The translations under genes and the position numbers were made by a program. The notes beneath the pieces were generated by a model. It saw only the letters and a program-made list of their open reading frames with translations, was not told the origin of the DNA and did not search any database. Of a DNA stretch of 64,000 nt, positions 51,956-62,110 are shown in pieces. The stretch is taken from assembly GCA_028335825.1 (NCBI GenBank), contig JAIOKI010000001.1, forward strand, positions 62,001-126,000. Direction: 5' to 3'. Position 1 is the stretch's first letter. Each line of letters opens with the position of its first letter. The stretch comes from Nosema muscidifuracis (lineage: Eukaryota > Microsporidia > Nosematidae).

Positions 51956-52804
51956 TTAAACTTCAGTATTGGCTTCATTCCTAATAGTATCAATCTTAGT
52001 TTTCTTCTTAAAAAGTTTATAAGCCATAAATCCTAAGAGAGATACAAACAAAAAAGGGACAGAAAACGTAACAATAGAGGATAAAGTAGTATTATTAGAC
52101 TCTTGAACTAGAAACTCAGGATTTAATTCATCTAAATGTTCTATTTCAAAAGTAGATGGTTTCATCATATATACCTGTAGATCCTCAAAAGTGGTATTCA
52201 TATCTCGAAATCCTATTATATCTTCAATTTCTCGAATCTGATTTTTAAACTCAATATTGGGACAATCACTAGGCAATAATAATGGTATTGATTTCATTTT
52301 TAAACATTCTTTATCACTTCCACATTCATCTTTTAATTCATAAGCCGCACATTGAGCATCTTCAAAATAATCATAACCACCAAAACACAAATTATTAAAT
52401 GAACTGACAATTATATCACTATTTATTTTAGGAAAATTAATATCAGTAATTTTGTGCATAGCACCTGCTAAAACTCTAATATCGAAATTGTTGCAGGGTA
52501 GATGATCTTGAGATTTTGTTAAGAATTCTCGATCTTTAATATGACAATTAGTGTCAAGAATTACATCCTTAAAAGATTCATCAACACATCTTTGATCGCA
52601 AAAACACATCTGTCTTGTAAATTGAACCATGCATCTTGCATGATAATCGATATAATCTTTAATTTCTTCTTTATTGTTTTCTGATTCGTTTTTTATAACC
52701 TTACAAATATCATCAAGTATAATAAGATTAGAAGTTATCCATTGATTGAATTCTTCAATATTTAATTCAGTAGGTTGTTCTCTTATAATAATACCTTCGT
52801 CCAT
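51956..52804 (-). CDS. Cys-rich membrane-anchored protein, family B member 1
   Basis: 282 residues. A Cys-rich domain (about 30-190) has QMCFCDQRCVDESF, LDTNCHI, LPCNNFDI, NLCFGGYDY, AQCAAYELKDECGSDKECLKM and SDCPN. It is followed by a stalk (EHLDELNPEFLVQES), a membrane helix near 241-262 (VTFSVPFLFVSLLGFMAYKLF) and a basic tail. There is no N-terminal signal peptide, which is odd for so many cysteines. About 70% identical to the gene at 61.3 kb and highest near the C-terminus; a more distant relative is at 56.1 kb. No C-run is seen upstream: its promoter reads TTTTTACAATATTATG where the 61.3 kb copy has TTTTTACCATATAATG. Confidence 0.75.
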   Translation of the reverse strand: MDEGIIIREQPTELNIEEFNQWITSNLIILDDICKVIKNESENNKEEIKDYIDYHARCMVQFTRQMCFCDQRCVDESFKDVILDTNCHIKDREFLTKSQDHLPCNNFDIRVLAGAMHKITDINFPKINSDIIVSSFNNLCFGGYDYFEDAQCAAYELKDECGSDKECLKMKSIPLLLPSDCPNIEFKNQIREIEDIIGFRDMNTTFEDLQVYMMKPSTFEIEHLDELNPEFLVQESNNTTLSSIVTFSVPFLFVSLLGFMAYKLFKKKTKIDTIRNEANTEV

Positions 52805-52964
52805 AATATTGTAAAAATAACCGCTTTTATACTTTTTTTACAAAATAAATTAAAAATCAAATTTATTTAATAAAGTAAATTGTCATGCTATTTTTTTATC
52901 ATATTGATCAAATAAATCCAACTCAAGTTTTAAATATTTCGGTTAATTAAAGCTATTTTAATTA

Positions 52965-53200
52965 AATTTAATTTCAGGTCTGAATTTACAATTATTTATT
53001 TTTTATTAAATATATATTAAATTATGAAAAAAATTGATTTTCAGGTTAAATTTACAATTATTTATTTTTTATTAGGTATATATTAAATTATGAAAAAAAT
53101 TGATTTTCAGGTTAAATTTACAATTAATTAAATTATTATTATTAAATATATTATGTGATTGATTAAATAAATGTAATTTCAGGTTAGAATTTATAATTAG
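52965..53200. repeat. Imperfect 66-bp tandem repeat
   Basis: Four copies of a unit containing TTTCAGGTTAAATTTACAATT; the TTCAGG core starts at 52974, 53040, 53106 and 53178. It lies just upstream of the family B gene at 51956-52804. Confidence 0.85.
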
Positions 53201-54194
53201 ACAATTTATTATTTCGTTTAATCAATTTAAATTCCAAAGTTGATTTTCAATTAATTATTGATTATTCTTTATATATAAAATAAATTGACAATTAATTATT
53301 TATTATTAAATATATTATGTGATTGATTAAATAAATTATTTTTGAAAGTTGATTTTACAATTGATTAATCATTTTAAAATCTGAAGTAATCAAAAAAATA
53401 ATTAAATTAATATTTTCTTTATAGCTATATCTAACAATGTTTTACATTTTTCATTGTCTGTAAATATTTTAAATTAGTTTCTTTTTTAGAAATACTAATT
53501 TACTTAACTAACTATAGAAAGCGAAATTTATTATTACAATTAAAATTTAAGAATACTGTGATAAAAAAATTTTTAGTATAAGAGTTTTCTATATTAATTC
53601 AAAACCTATAATTATCAATGATAAATAGAATTTAGTGAAAAGTTTAACGTAACGTAAATAAATTTTCAGAAAATCTAGAGAAGCTATTATTAAATAATAG
53701 AAATTTATTTTAATTATAGTTGATTTTAGTTTTACATTAATATTACAAATTTGTTAAAAGTTTGATTTAATATTAAAAAAGAACTAAAATAAGAATTAAT
53801 TTTAAATACAAGTTTTTTGTATATTATATAAAGAATATAATTTCATAATAGTTAGGGTTTAAAAGTAAAAGTCTTTAAAAACATATTTAATAAATAGAGT
53901 GATTTTGAAATTATTCAATCTTTACCATAAATGTTTAATTAAATAATATAAATTTGTATCAATTTGACACATTATAAAGACTTATTAAATTGGTATATTT
54001 TTATAATTTATTAAAGTCATTTGATAAAACACTTATATAAATCATACTATAAAAAGTAGTATAGATAATTTATAATATTTAAAAGAATAATAAAGCTTTT
54101 TTTAATACTTGCTTTGCTCTTAAGTACTCTATTATCTATCTCTAAAATCAACTTTGGATTTTTGTATGCACATAAGACTTAATGAACACCTAAA

Positions 54195-54229
54195 GTAGTA
54201 TCCAAAAATCTTGTTATTTTGGATACTAC
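54195..54229. repeat. Perfect 13-bp hairpin
   Basis: Arms GTAGTATCCAAAA and TTTTGGATACTAC with a 9-nt loop, in the middle of a gene desert. No terminator or RNA gene is evident around it. Confidence 0.8.
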
Positions 54230-56053
54230 GGATAATGTTGAAATTTTAATTTATCAAAATTTGAAACATATTTTTATGATTAAATTCCGAATTAATTATA
54301 AATTGCAAATTACCATTTATAAATATTTTTTTCGCAAAAAATATGAACCCTGTAAAAAGGTCTAATACTAAATTATGCCAGTTATTTTTTGAAAAATCAA
54401 AATGAGATTGTCAATATTTAAGATTTAACAAAGTGATCAGATAAAAATCGTATAGAGAAGACTATATTAATATGCATAGTATTTGAAATGAAGTGATATG
54501 AATTTCTTAAAAAGATTCTTTCAATTTTTATTGAGATATATTAATTTAACTATGAGAATGTATTTTTAAAAAAGTGTTATTTCATACATTAAGATGACAC
54601 CTTAGAGATAGGATAATAGCAAGAATAATATAAGATTATTCTTTATATTCAAATGAGAAATGGACTATTATTGGGAGTGATGACACTAGAATTTATTGAT
54701 GTTCGTAGGTATGTAACTAAAAAAATTTGCATGTTTTACAAACAAATTTTTGTTATGCAATATAGTGTTAGAATTTTTATTTAGGTCTGTGAAGTAATAG
54801 ATTACATAAATAAATACCATAATTTAGATATTATTTATGATAAAATTTTCAATAATATTAATTAAAAAATTATATTTAGCAAAATAATAATTTAAAGATT
54901 TGATCAATTTGTTAAAAATTAATTAAAAAAATTCCTCATATTAATACAATTGAAAAAAAAATAGAAGATTGAAAGATTATATGACAAAGAAAGAAAAATT
55001 CATATGTTAATAATTTAGTTGAAAGGTACATTAAAGAAGTTTGTTAAATTATAAAATAAAGAAAATATGATCAAATATTAAAATACACATATTATTTTTT
55101 GTAATCATTTCTTGTTAAATTTATTTTAATTTACACATAACTTTGTTGATATTTTTTTGAGTATAAATTGGCATTTGTTTTATATTCTTAAGATACAGAA
55201 GAAATTAATAAATGCAATGGTAGTAGAAATTTCATAAATTAAACAAACTTGATTAATCTTAATGTATTTTTATAAAATTATGTTCTGTGTTCTTTTATTT
55301 TAATCAAATATGAACAAAGTTAGATCTTAAATTCATCATTGAAGTTGTTTATGATTTTTACATATTTTGATCAGTGATCATTCTAAATTTTGATATGACT
55401 AATGAAATGTCAAAGATTACTGTAAAAAATAAAATAAAATTTCATAGAATAATGGAAAAATTGAAAGGTTTCAAAATAAAAGAAAATAAATTATTATACC
55501 TAATTGAAAAAAATTAAACAAAAAGAACAAAAATATAAAATATTATTTGTGTAAGAAGTACTTTTATTGAAACATATAATAAGATTTTAATAATATATTT
55601 TGAATAGTAGGTAAAACCAATTGTCTTTACAGAAAATATCAGAGTATAAATTATATAAGTACTTTCATAAATAAAATAATGTTACACATTTTTATTTTTT
55701 TCTTTAAATATTTAATTTAATATTTTTAATTTAAAAAAATATTTTTTTTTTAATTACATAAAAGAAAACTTTGTCTAGATATTTTTTGAAAAAATAAATC
55801 ATAATTTTAAGATCTAGGAAATAATAATAAATTGTCTAATTTTATGGCACTTTGTTATATTTTTTTATTCAAAATTAAAAATTATAAATAATTTATTTCT
55901 ACTACAAAATAGATAATTTAATATATTTTAAATTATATACTAATACAATAGAAAATTAAACGATATATACAATATTATCTATAATAATATCAAATTTAAT
56001 TAGTTCTTTTAATTAAAAATAAATTATAAATAGGATACCCCTCTAAATTTAAT

Positions 56054-57307
56054 ATGGATCTGCCAATAGTCAACAATACTGATAATAATTTCATTCTTTA
56101 TGATAATCAGGATTTAGTGCATTATCAAAATATCGAACAATTGAAAACATATGCAACTGATAGTATAAAGGTTCCTTTTACGGAAGATATATTAGAGAAT
56201 AATTCGAGTAAAATAGAAAAACGAAGTAAAAGATCTAATTCTGATAATAGTAAACTATTTCTAAATTGGAGAAACAATAATTTAGATTCATTGGCTTATT
56301 TTTGTAAAATAACGCCAATTTTTGATAAATCAGGTATTGTTGTATTTAGACAACAACTCGAAATGGTACTTAGATGCATGGTACATTTAACTAAGAGGTT
56401 GTGTAAATATGATTCAAAATGCATAAATGATTCTTTTAATGATTTTAATTTTGATATAAATTGTATTGATTTTGATTTAAATAACATTATTTCGGATGAT
56501 AAATATATTGAAGGATGTAAAAATTATAATTTTCGACCTGTAAATGGAGGTTTAAAACTTGTTATTTGGGGTAAAAATCTCGATCAAGCCAGATATAATT
56601 TTTTTAGTGCTCTTTATAAACTATGTCATGATACTACTATGTTTAATGAAGCAAAATTTTCTGCGTACGACTTACGTGACGAATGTTTGAACGACGTTAA
56701 TTGTTTAGTTAAAGCTATGAAACAAAATTTAGTCTTTTATTGTACGAACAGAAATTTTATGGATCAATTTAAAAAAATTACCCAGATATTAGATATTAAA
56801 TTGAAGATAGACGGGAAAAGACATTTGACAATTAATCGTAATTATAAAAATTATGGAAGAAAGACACCTAGCATTGAAGAAATTCCTAATGTCACAAATG
56901 TTTCCTTTTTTGAAAATGTTAATGATTTTGAGAATCATGAGGGAAAGTTACTTAGCATTGAAGAAATTCCTAATGTCAATAATGTTTCCTTTTTTGAAAA
57001 TGTTAATGATTTTGAGAATCATGGAAGAAAGTTACTTAGCATTGAAGAAATTCCTAATGTCAATAATGTTTACTCTTTTGAAGATGTTAATGATTTTAAA
57101 TTAATTAATTCTACTGAGATCAAAGATTTTGATATGAAAATCATTACACCTATTACGGTTATAGGAATAATGCTGATTAGTTTATTAGGATATTATTCTG
57201 TTAAGAATAAGAAAAAAACTGTGCAATCTAAATGGTATCTTGCTGGATCACTTATAATTATGATTCTATTAATAGTCTATTTAATATCATCTATAATATT
57301 TGATTAA
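56054..57307 (+). CDS. Cys-rich membrane protein, family B member 3 (distant, with internal repeats)
   Basis: 417 residues. Residues about 95-245 keep the family B cysteine order: RCMVHLTKRLCKYDSKCINDSF, DINCIDF, YKLCHDT, AYDLRDECLNDVNCLVKAM and YCTNRN. An 84-bp unit then repeats three times (about 56857-57108), giving LLSIEEIPNVNNVSFFENV-type repeats of 28 residues. Two hydrophobic segments end the protein (IITPITVIGIMLISLLGYYSV and WYLAGSLIIMILLIVYLISSIIF), against one in the 52 and 61 kb copies. The N-terminal 75 residues have no counterpart there and no signal peptide. CCCC lies about 15 nt before the ATG. Function unknown. Confidence 0.75.
   Translation: MDLPIVNNTDNNFILYDNQDLVHYQNIEQLKTYATDSIKVPFTEDILENNSSKIEKRSKRSNSDNSKLFLNWRNNNLDSLAYFCKITPIFDKSGIVVFRQQLEMVLRCMVHLTKRLCKYDSKCINDSFNDFNFDINCIDFDLNNIISDDKYIEGCKNYNFRPVNGGLKLVIWGKNLDQARYNFFSALYKLCHDTTMFNEAKFSAYDLRDECLNDVNCLVKAMKQNLVFYCTNRNFMDQFKKITQILDIKLKIDGKRHLTINRNYKNYGRKTPSIEEIPNVTNVSFFENVNDFENHEGKLLSIEEIPNVNNVSFFENVNDFENHGRKLLSIEEIPNVNNVYSFEDVNDFKLINSTEIKDFDMKIITPITVIGIMLISLLGYYSVKNKKKTVQSKWYLAGSLIIMILLIVYLISSIIFD
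56857..57108 (+). repeat. Three in-frame 84-bp repeats inside a family B gene
   Basis: Period is exactly 84 bp (GCATTG at 56871, 56955 and 57039). Copies 1 and 2 are almost identical; copy 3 drifts at its end. Confidence 0.95.
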
Positions 57308-58208
57308 AAATTTTAATCAATATTTTTATTGCTTATAAAACTAAGTAAACATGATTACCTTGTCTCTGGCAAATTGGGGTTTATGGATTTGATTTATTTA
57401 AGTTTTGTTTTTTCATTATTTTTTTATAATTTAATTTGTTGACGGGGTTCATTCTTGATCAAATTCAAGTATTATTAAATATCTTTAACTTTGTGATATT
57501 TTGTTATATAAGACTAGTTATCATTTTAATATATTAATAAGTTAACCCACAAATTTCTCTTCTCGCTACAATATAAATAATACATTAATACGAATATTTT
57601 GGTATTATGGATATGTATTAAAATAAAGTAATTTTAATTGACAAAATGGTATCATCCAAAACTTTGAATGGATATATTTGACAGATTAATAATTCACTAA
57701 ATGAAGTTTGTATTTTTTGCACTAAAATGATTCATAAATTATTGTATTGATCCAAGTTTTTTTAATTTAATATAAAATAGTCAGATCAGAGTAGTTCTTG
57801 TATCTTTTTTAGGTTAAGTTTGACACTATTCGAATTTACGAAATCAAATCATTTAAAAAAAGTTGATTTTTAAAAAAATAAGCTGAAGGAATACCTTTTG
57901 ATTTAATTATATAAACTTCAAATATTTGTAGTTTCTTGTTTGTTTAATATACTTAGTTGTAATAATACTTTTATTATGTTTTTTTAGATTTATAAATGTA
58001 GCAATTGAGCTATATGAAACTATTTTTAAATATACAATAAAATCCATCATGTTGTTAATCTTTGGGTTATAAAAATAAATCCACAGATTTAAAAAATTAA
58101 GTCTGAAACTTTACTAATTTTTTTTCAAATTATAGTGATTTCTGGAAATTCTACCGGTCTTTCATATAACTATTAATCAATGGAAATGATTTTTCTATAG
58201 ATGAGAAA
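57308..58208. other. Gene-free region, 0.9 kb
   Basis: AT-rich; no feature seen. Confidence 0.5.
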
Positions 58209-58878
58209 TAAATAATTTAATTTAATGAGTTATTTGATTTACTTAGACTCGTTCAATAGTCAGATTGATATCCTTTGGCAGGTCTAGCCCATCACAGTTC
58301 TTGTTTACTGTGGTATTCTTACCGCTCATAAGCTCAATTATTACTTTTGGCTCGTCCCCTGTTACTTTCCTGTCTTCAGCAGTTGCCTTCCCAGCTAGTG
58401 CACTTACAGCTCTAACCACTTCTTCCTCTCCTGCATCTTCCTGGTCATATCCTCGTCTTCGATCCAAAGAGATAGACTCTAAGGTCTTCTTCAGTACAAT
58501 AGACTGGATGTATGCTTCTAGGAAGGGTAGGATTTCCAGCTCCCTGATATACTTCTGGTGGTATTTGGTTACCACTCCATCCCATGTCATGACATAAGGA
58601 ACTATTCTTGTTCGAGATTTATGAATTAATCCCAATTCATTTGCAAGAAGATCGTATTTTCTAAGTTTCTCATTCTCAACTATTGTAAGTCGATCCTGGT
58701 TGGTAATACCAACTTCAACTATTAATATCTCTTTCTTCTTCTTGTCAAATACAAGAATATCAGGCTTATTATGGCTAACTTTAATATTAGTTGATACTCT
58801 TGTGTCCACTCGTATCTCAGCTCTTTCATTCTCAATTATTTCTTGTACTGAGTGGCCACGTATCTTATTAGTCTTCTT
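58209..58878 (-). mobile_element. 5'-truncated LINE copy (endonuclease end only)
   Basis: Nearly identical to the 3' 0.67 kb of the LINE at 33.4 kb, from the shared TAATTTAATTTAATGAG tail to GTCTTCTT, after which the similarity ends abruptly. Abrupt loss of the 5' part is typical of incomplete target-primed reverse transcription. I find no convincing target-site duplication. Confidence 0.9.
58243..58809 (-). pseudogene. Truncated LINE endonuclease
   Basis: 188 open codons containing the whole PD-(D/E)xK core (NKPDILVFDKKKKEILIVEVG, KLRKYDLLANELG) but no reverse transcriptase or zinc knuckle. It differs from the copy at 33.5 kb by only a handful of residues (for example CDGLDLPKD for CKGLDLPND), so the family moved recently. 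Confidence 0.88.
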
Positions 58879-61267
58879 GGGATGTATTTTTTCATCCTAA
58901 AAAATTATTTTACTATATGAGCTTATATTCAGATGAAAAAAATAAAAAAAGGAGAAGTTATTTTATTGAGGATTTGTCTACAATTAAAGAAAAGCTCATT
59001 TTGATTTGAAGATATAAATATGTGGATACTATATACATACTACAAAAGATTTAGTTAGTATCAAACTGAATAAGCACAGTTATTTATCAGATTCGTTAAG
59101 AACAGTCTAAAATATGATTTAAACATCTTAATGCAAAGGTTTGTTGATATAAATGAATGGGTTGGAATATTATATTTGATATCGTTAATAAATATTTAAA
59201 GGAGAAAATGATATCGAAAACTAAATTTGGATCAATCACAGATCAGAATAAAATGCAGAAACATAAAAAATTACGGCCTGTATTTTGTATCAATCTGATG
59301 TTACAGTATAAATTACTAAAACAGTAAAAGACAATGTTTATTTTTGCAGCATGATACTGGAGTAAATGATGAAAAAACATTGTTATCTTTTGTACAGAGG
59401 ATAACCTTATTCATTTTTAGAATATTAAAATAGTCTTAATTAATGGTACGTTCAAATCTTATCTATCGAAGTTAAACAACTATATACCTGTATTGTTTAT
59501 ATTATTAAAAGTTAAATTCCTCTCATATCTGTATTGATAAGGTACAAAAATTAGCAGTCTTATGGCAAAATCGTACATTATTTAAACTAAGAAAGTGCAA
59601 GATTTTAAGCCTGAAATACTTATTTTAGATTTTGTGTCTGTACATAGATATTTATTTGCTTCTTATTATAAGCAGTCAGACGCTTATGGTAGCCTTATTC
59701 ACTTCTCACACAATATTTAGAGAAGAGTACAGAAATTGAAAATGTTAGACTAATATTATCTTTAACTTTTGTTAATGTACTTGGCTATTTTTAAAAAATT
59801 ATAATCCTGGTGTCATAGAATTACTGAAACATTTTAGAAATTCTTAAATAAATGTATGTAGAGAAGATTTAATATTTTGAATGTTTATGACTATGTTTTA
59901 GCAAATGCATCAAGAACACCTGATTATTTAGAAGAATTTCATCTGTCTTTAAATGATTTATCTATAAAAACCACCTTGCTTTGAATTGTTATGAGAGGAA
60001 TATATAAAGAATTTTTTTATTGTTTATATAAAATATGAAATGATAGAAAGCTAAAAAATTTTTAATATTATTAATGACTGTTAGTATTTAAGTTACCTCA
60101 AAGCTGTATCAATAGCTTTTGAATGATATCATGTTATTAAATTTACTAATTTTTTGGCCTTGTTTTTATACATGTTGCTGTTGTAAAGTTACTATTAACA
60201 CGAAAATAAGAAGAGCCTTTTCAAGAATAAGAAAATTGAGATTCTAGAATGATATTAGCCAATGAAAAGTCAAGTAGTTCTAAAGGACTACAAAAAGTTT
60301 GTTACAAGAAGGATTGTAATTTTTGATTATGTAATTTTCTATTAACATACAAAGATATGTCGAAAGTTTAATAATAATATGTATTTTATAATTTTTAATA
60401 CATGTTGCCTCAAAAAAGCACTTAAAATTTATTCTCAAAAAGTTATCATTATTAATATCTTTCCTAAAGTACTTAAAAATCTCAGGTAAAGTTGTTTAAT
60501 TCAAATAAATTCACCCAATTACAGTATTTTAATTCTTTTTATGACTTTTATAATACTAAATATTAATTTGTCATTTTTGACGAGATTTAATCTACTATAA
60601 AGATCAAAAGGTGCTATATTTTACAAAATATTTCTATGCTATTATTTTTAAATATCTTAATTAAAAATTGTAAAATGATTATAATAATGGGTGGTGAACT
60701 CGCATTTATGTCACCAAATAATTTAATGACGTAAATAAATTACATAAATTTTGATAAAAATATTATTTCTAAGTTTAAACAATGATATTTAATAATTTTT
60801 AATGATATTATTAAATATTCAGCTCATTTTAATTAAATTTTATAATATCTATAAATATCATTTGAGATAGATATTGAAAAAAAAATGATTTACAAAAATT
60901 CTCTCTGCAAGAGTCCATTAAATATAATAGATTACTTCAACTTAAATTACAATGAATATATTATAAATTAAAAAATTGTTTTAAATATATTAATTAATCA
61001 TTTTAATAATCTTTCAAAAATCATTATTAATTAAAATTTAATAAAAGTTTAGAAATTCTATCTAGCAATGAATCTTAAACATAGAATTCATTTTTTCAAT
61101 TTTATAAAAAAGATAACATAAATTTATTGCAATTTAAAAAATAATTTTACTATTCAATTCGATAATAGAAAAATATAGATTAAAATATTTGTATTAGAAT
61201 CTATTTTATTTTTTAAAAACGATTAATTAATTTTTTTAATATAAATACTAAGAGTTTTTACCATATA
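58879..61267. other. Region holding a MULE fossil, otherwise gene-free
   Basis: 2.4 kb between the truncated LINE and a family B gene. Apart from the transposase remains at 59340-60010 I see nothing. Confidence 0.6.
59340..60010 (+). mobile_element. Decayed Mutator-like (MULE) transposase
   Basis: Three landmarks of the MULE transposase appear in order on the plus strand across broken frames: LINGTFKS near 59440 (the DGTFK box with the first catalytic Asp changed), IHFSHNI then a stop in the Trp position then RRVQKLKML at about 59697-59745 (the FHFSQAIWRKVQ box), and NVYDYVLANASRTPDYLEEF followed by HLSLNDLS at about 59880-59965 (the RTNNxxEGWHxxLN box). Many stops lie between. Terminal repeats were not found. 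MULEs are known in Nosema-type genomes; this copy is dead. Confidence 0.82.
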
Positions 61268-62110
61268 ATGAACGAAGGTAAAATTATAAGAGAGCAACCA
61301 GAAGAAGATAATATTGAAGAATTTATTCATTGGAGAACTTTGAATTTAATTAAACATAACTCAATGTGTAAAGTTATAAAAGAAGAATCAGAATACAATA
61401 ATGAACAAATTAAAGATTATATCGATTATCATGCAAAATGCTTAGTTCAATTTACAAGACAGATGTGTTTTTGCGATCAGAATTGTGTTGAAGAATCTTT
61501 CAAAAATGTAATTCTTGACACTGATTGTCATATTAAAGATCGAGAAATTTTACTGAATTCTCAAGACTATTTACCATGCGAAGAGTTTGATATTAAAGTT
61601 TACGATGGTATTATGCATAAGGTATCTGATACTAATCTTCCTAAAATCAGTAGCGAAAAAGTTGCCAATTCATTGTACAAATTATGTTTTGATGGCTATG
61701 ATTATTTAAAAGAAGTTCAATGTGCGGCTTATGATTTGAAAAATGAATGTGGAAGTGATAAAGAATGTTTTAGAATGAAATCAATACCAGTATCATTGAG
61801 TGAATGTCCTAATACTGAGTTTAATAATCAGATCAGAGAAATTGAAGATATGATAGGATTTCAAAATATGAATACTACTTTTGAAGATCTACAATTATAC
61901 ATGATGAATTCATCTACTATTGAAATAGAACATTTAGATGAATTGAATCCTGAGTTTCTAGTTCAAGAGTCTAATACTAAATTATCATCTATTACTACTT
62001 TTTCTGTCCCTTTTTTGTTTGTATCTCTTTTAGGATTTATGGCTTATAAACTTTTTAAGAAGAAACCTAAGATTAACACTATTAGGAATGAAATCGATAC
62101 TGAAGTTTAA
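61268..62110 (+). CDS. Cys-rich membrane-anchored protein, family B member 2
   Basis: 280 residues with the same plan as the gene at 52 kb: Cys-rich domain (QMCFCDQNCVEESF, LDTDCHI, LPCEEFDI, KLCFDGYDY, VQCAAYDLKNECGSDKECFRM, SECPN), stalk, one membrane helix (TTFSVPFLFVSLLGFMAYKLF) and basic tail ending IDTEV. No signal peptide. It points the other way from its 52 kb paralogue, 8.5 kb apart, and the first 35 nt of the 3' flank also match, so the duplication covered more than the coding region. A CC lies 6 nt before the ATG (TTTTTACCATATAATG). Confidence 0.77.
   Translation: MNEGKIIREQPEEDNIEEFIHWRTLNLIKHNSMCKVIKEESEYNNEQIKDYIDYHAKCLVQFTRQMCFCDQNCVEESFKNVILDTDCHIKDREILLNSQDYLPCEEFDIKVYDGIMHKVSDTNLPKISSEKVANSLYKLCFDGYDYLKEVQCAAYDLKNECGSDKECFRMKSIPVSLSECPNTEFNNQIREIEDMIGFQNMNTTFEDLQLYMMNSSTIEIEHLDELNPEFLVQESNTKLSSITTFSVPFLFVSLLGFMAYKLFKKKPKINTIRNEIDTEV

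Larger units (their letters stand above)
52805..56053. other. Gene-free region, 3.25 kb
   Basis: The longest desert in the window. It contains the 66-bp repeats at 52965-53200 and a perfect hairpin at 54195-54229. The rest is AT-rich without any frame or signal that I can support. Confidence 0.55.

Noticed and set aside
52965-53200. TTTCAG/GT strings that look like intron borders
   Set aside because: They recur because of a 66-bp tandem repeat; there is no exon sequence on either side.
56853-57104. 83-codon repetitive frame overlapping the family B gene
   Set aside because: Alternative-frame reading of the 84-bp repeats; the main frame continues through with cysteine and membrane features.
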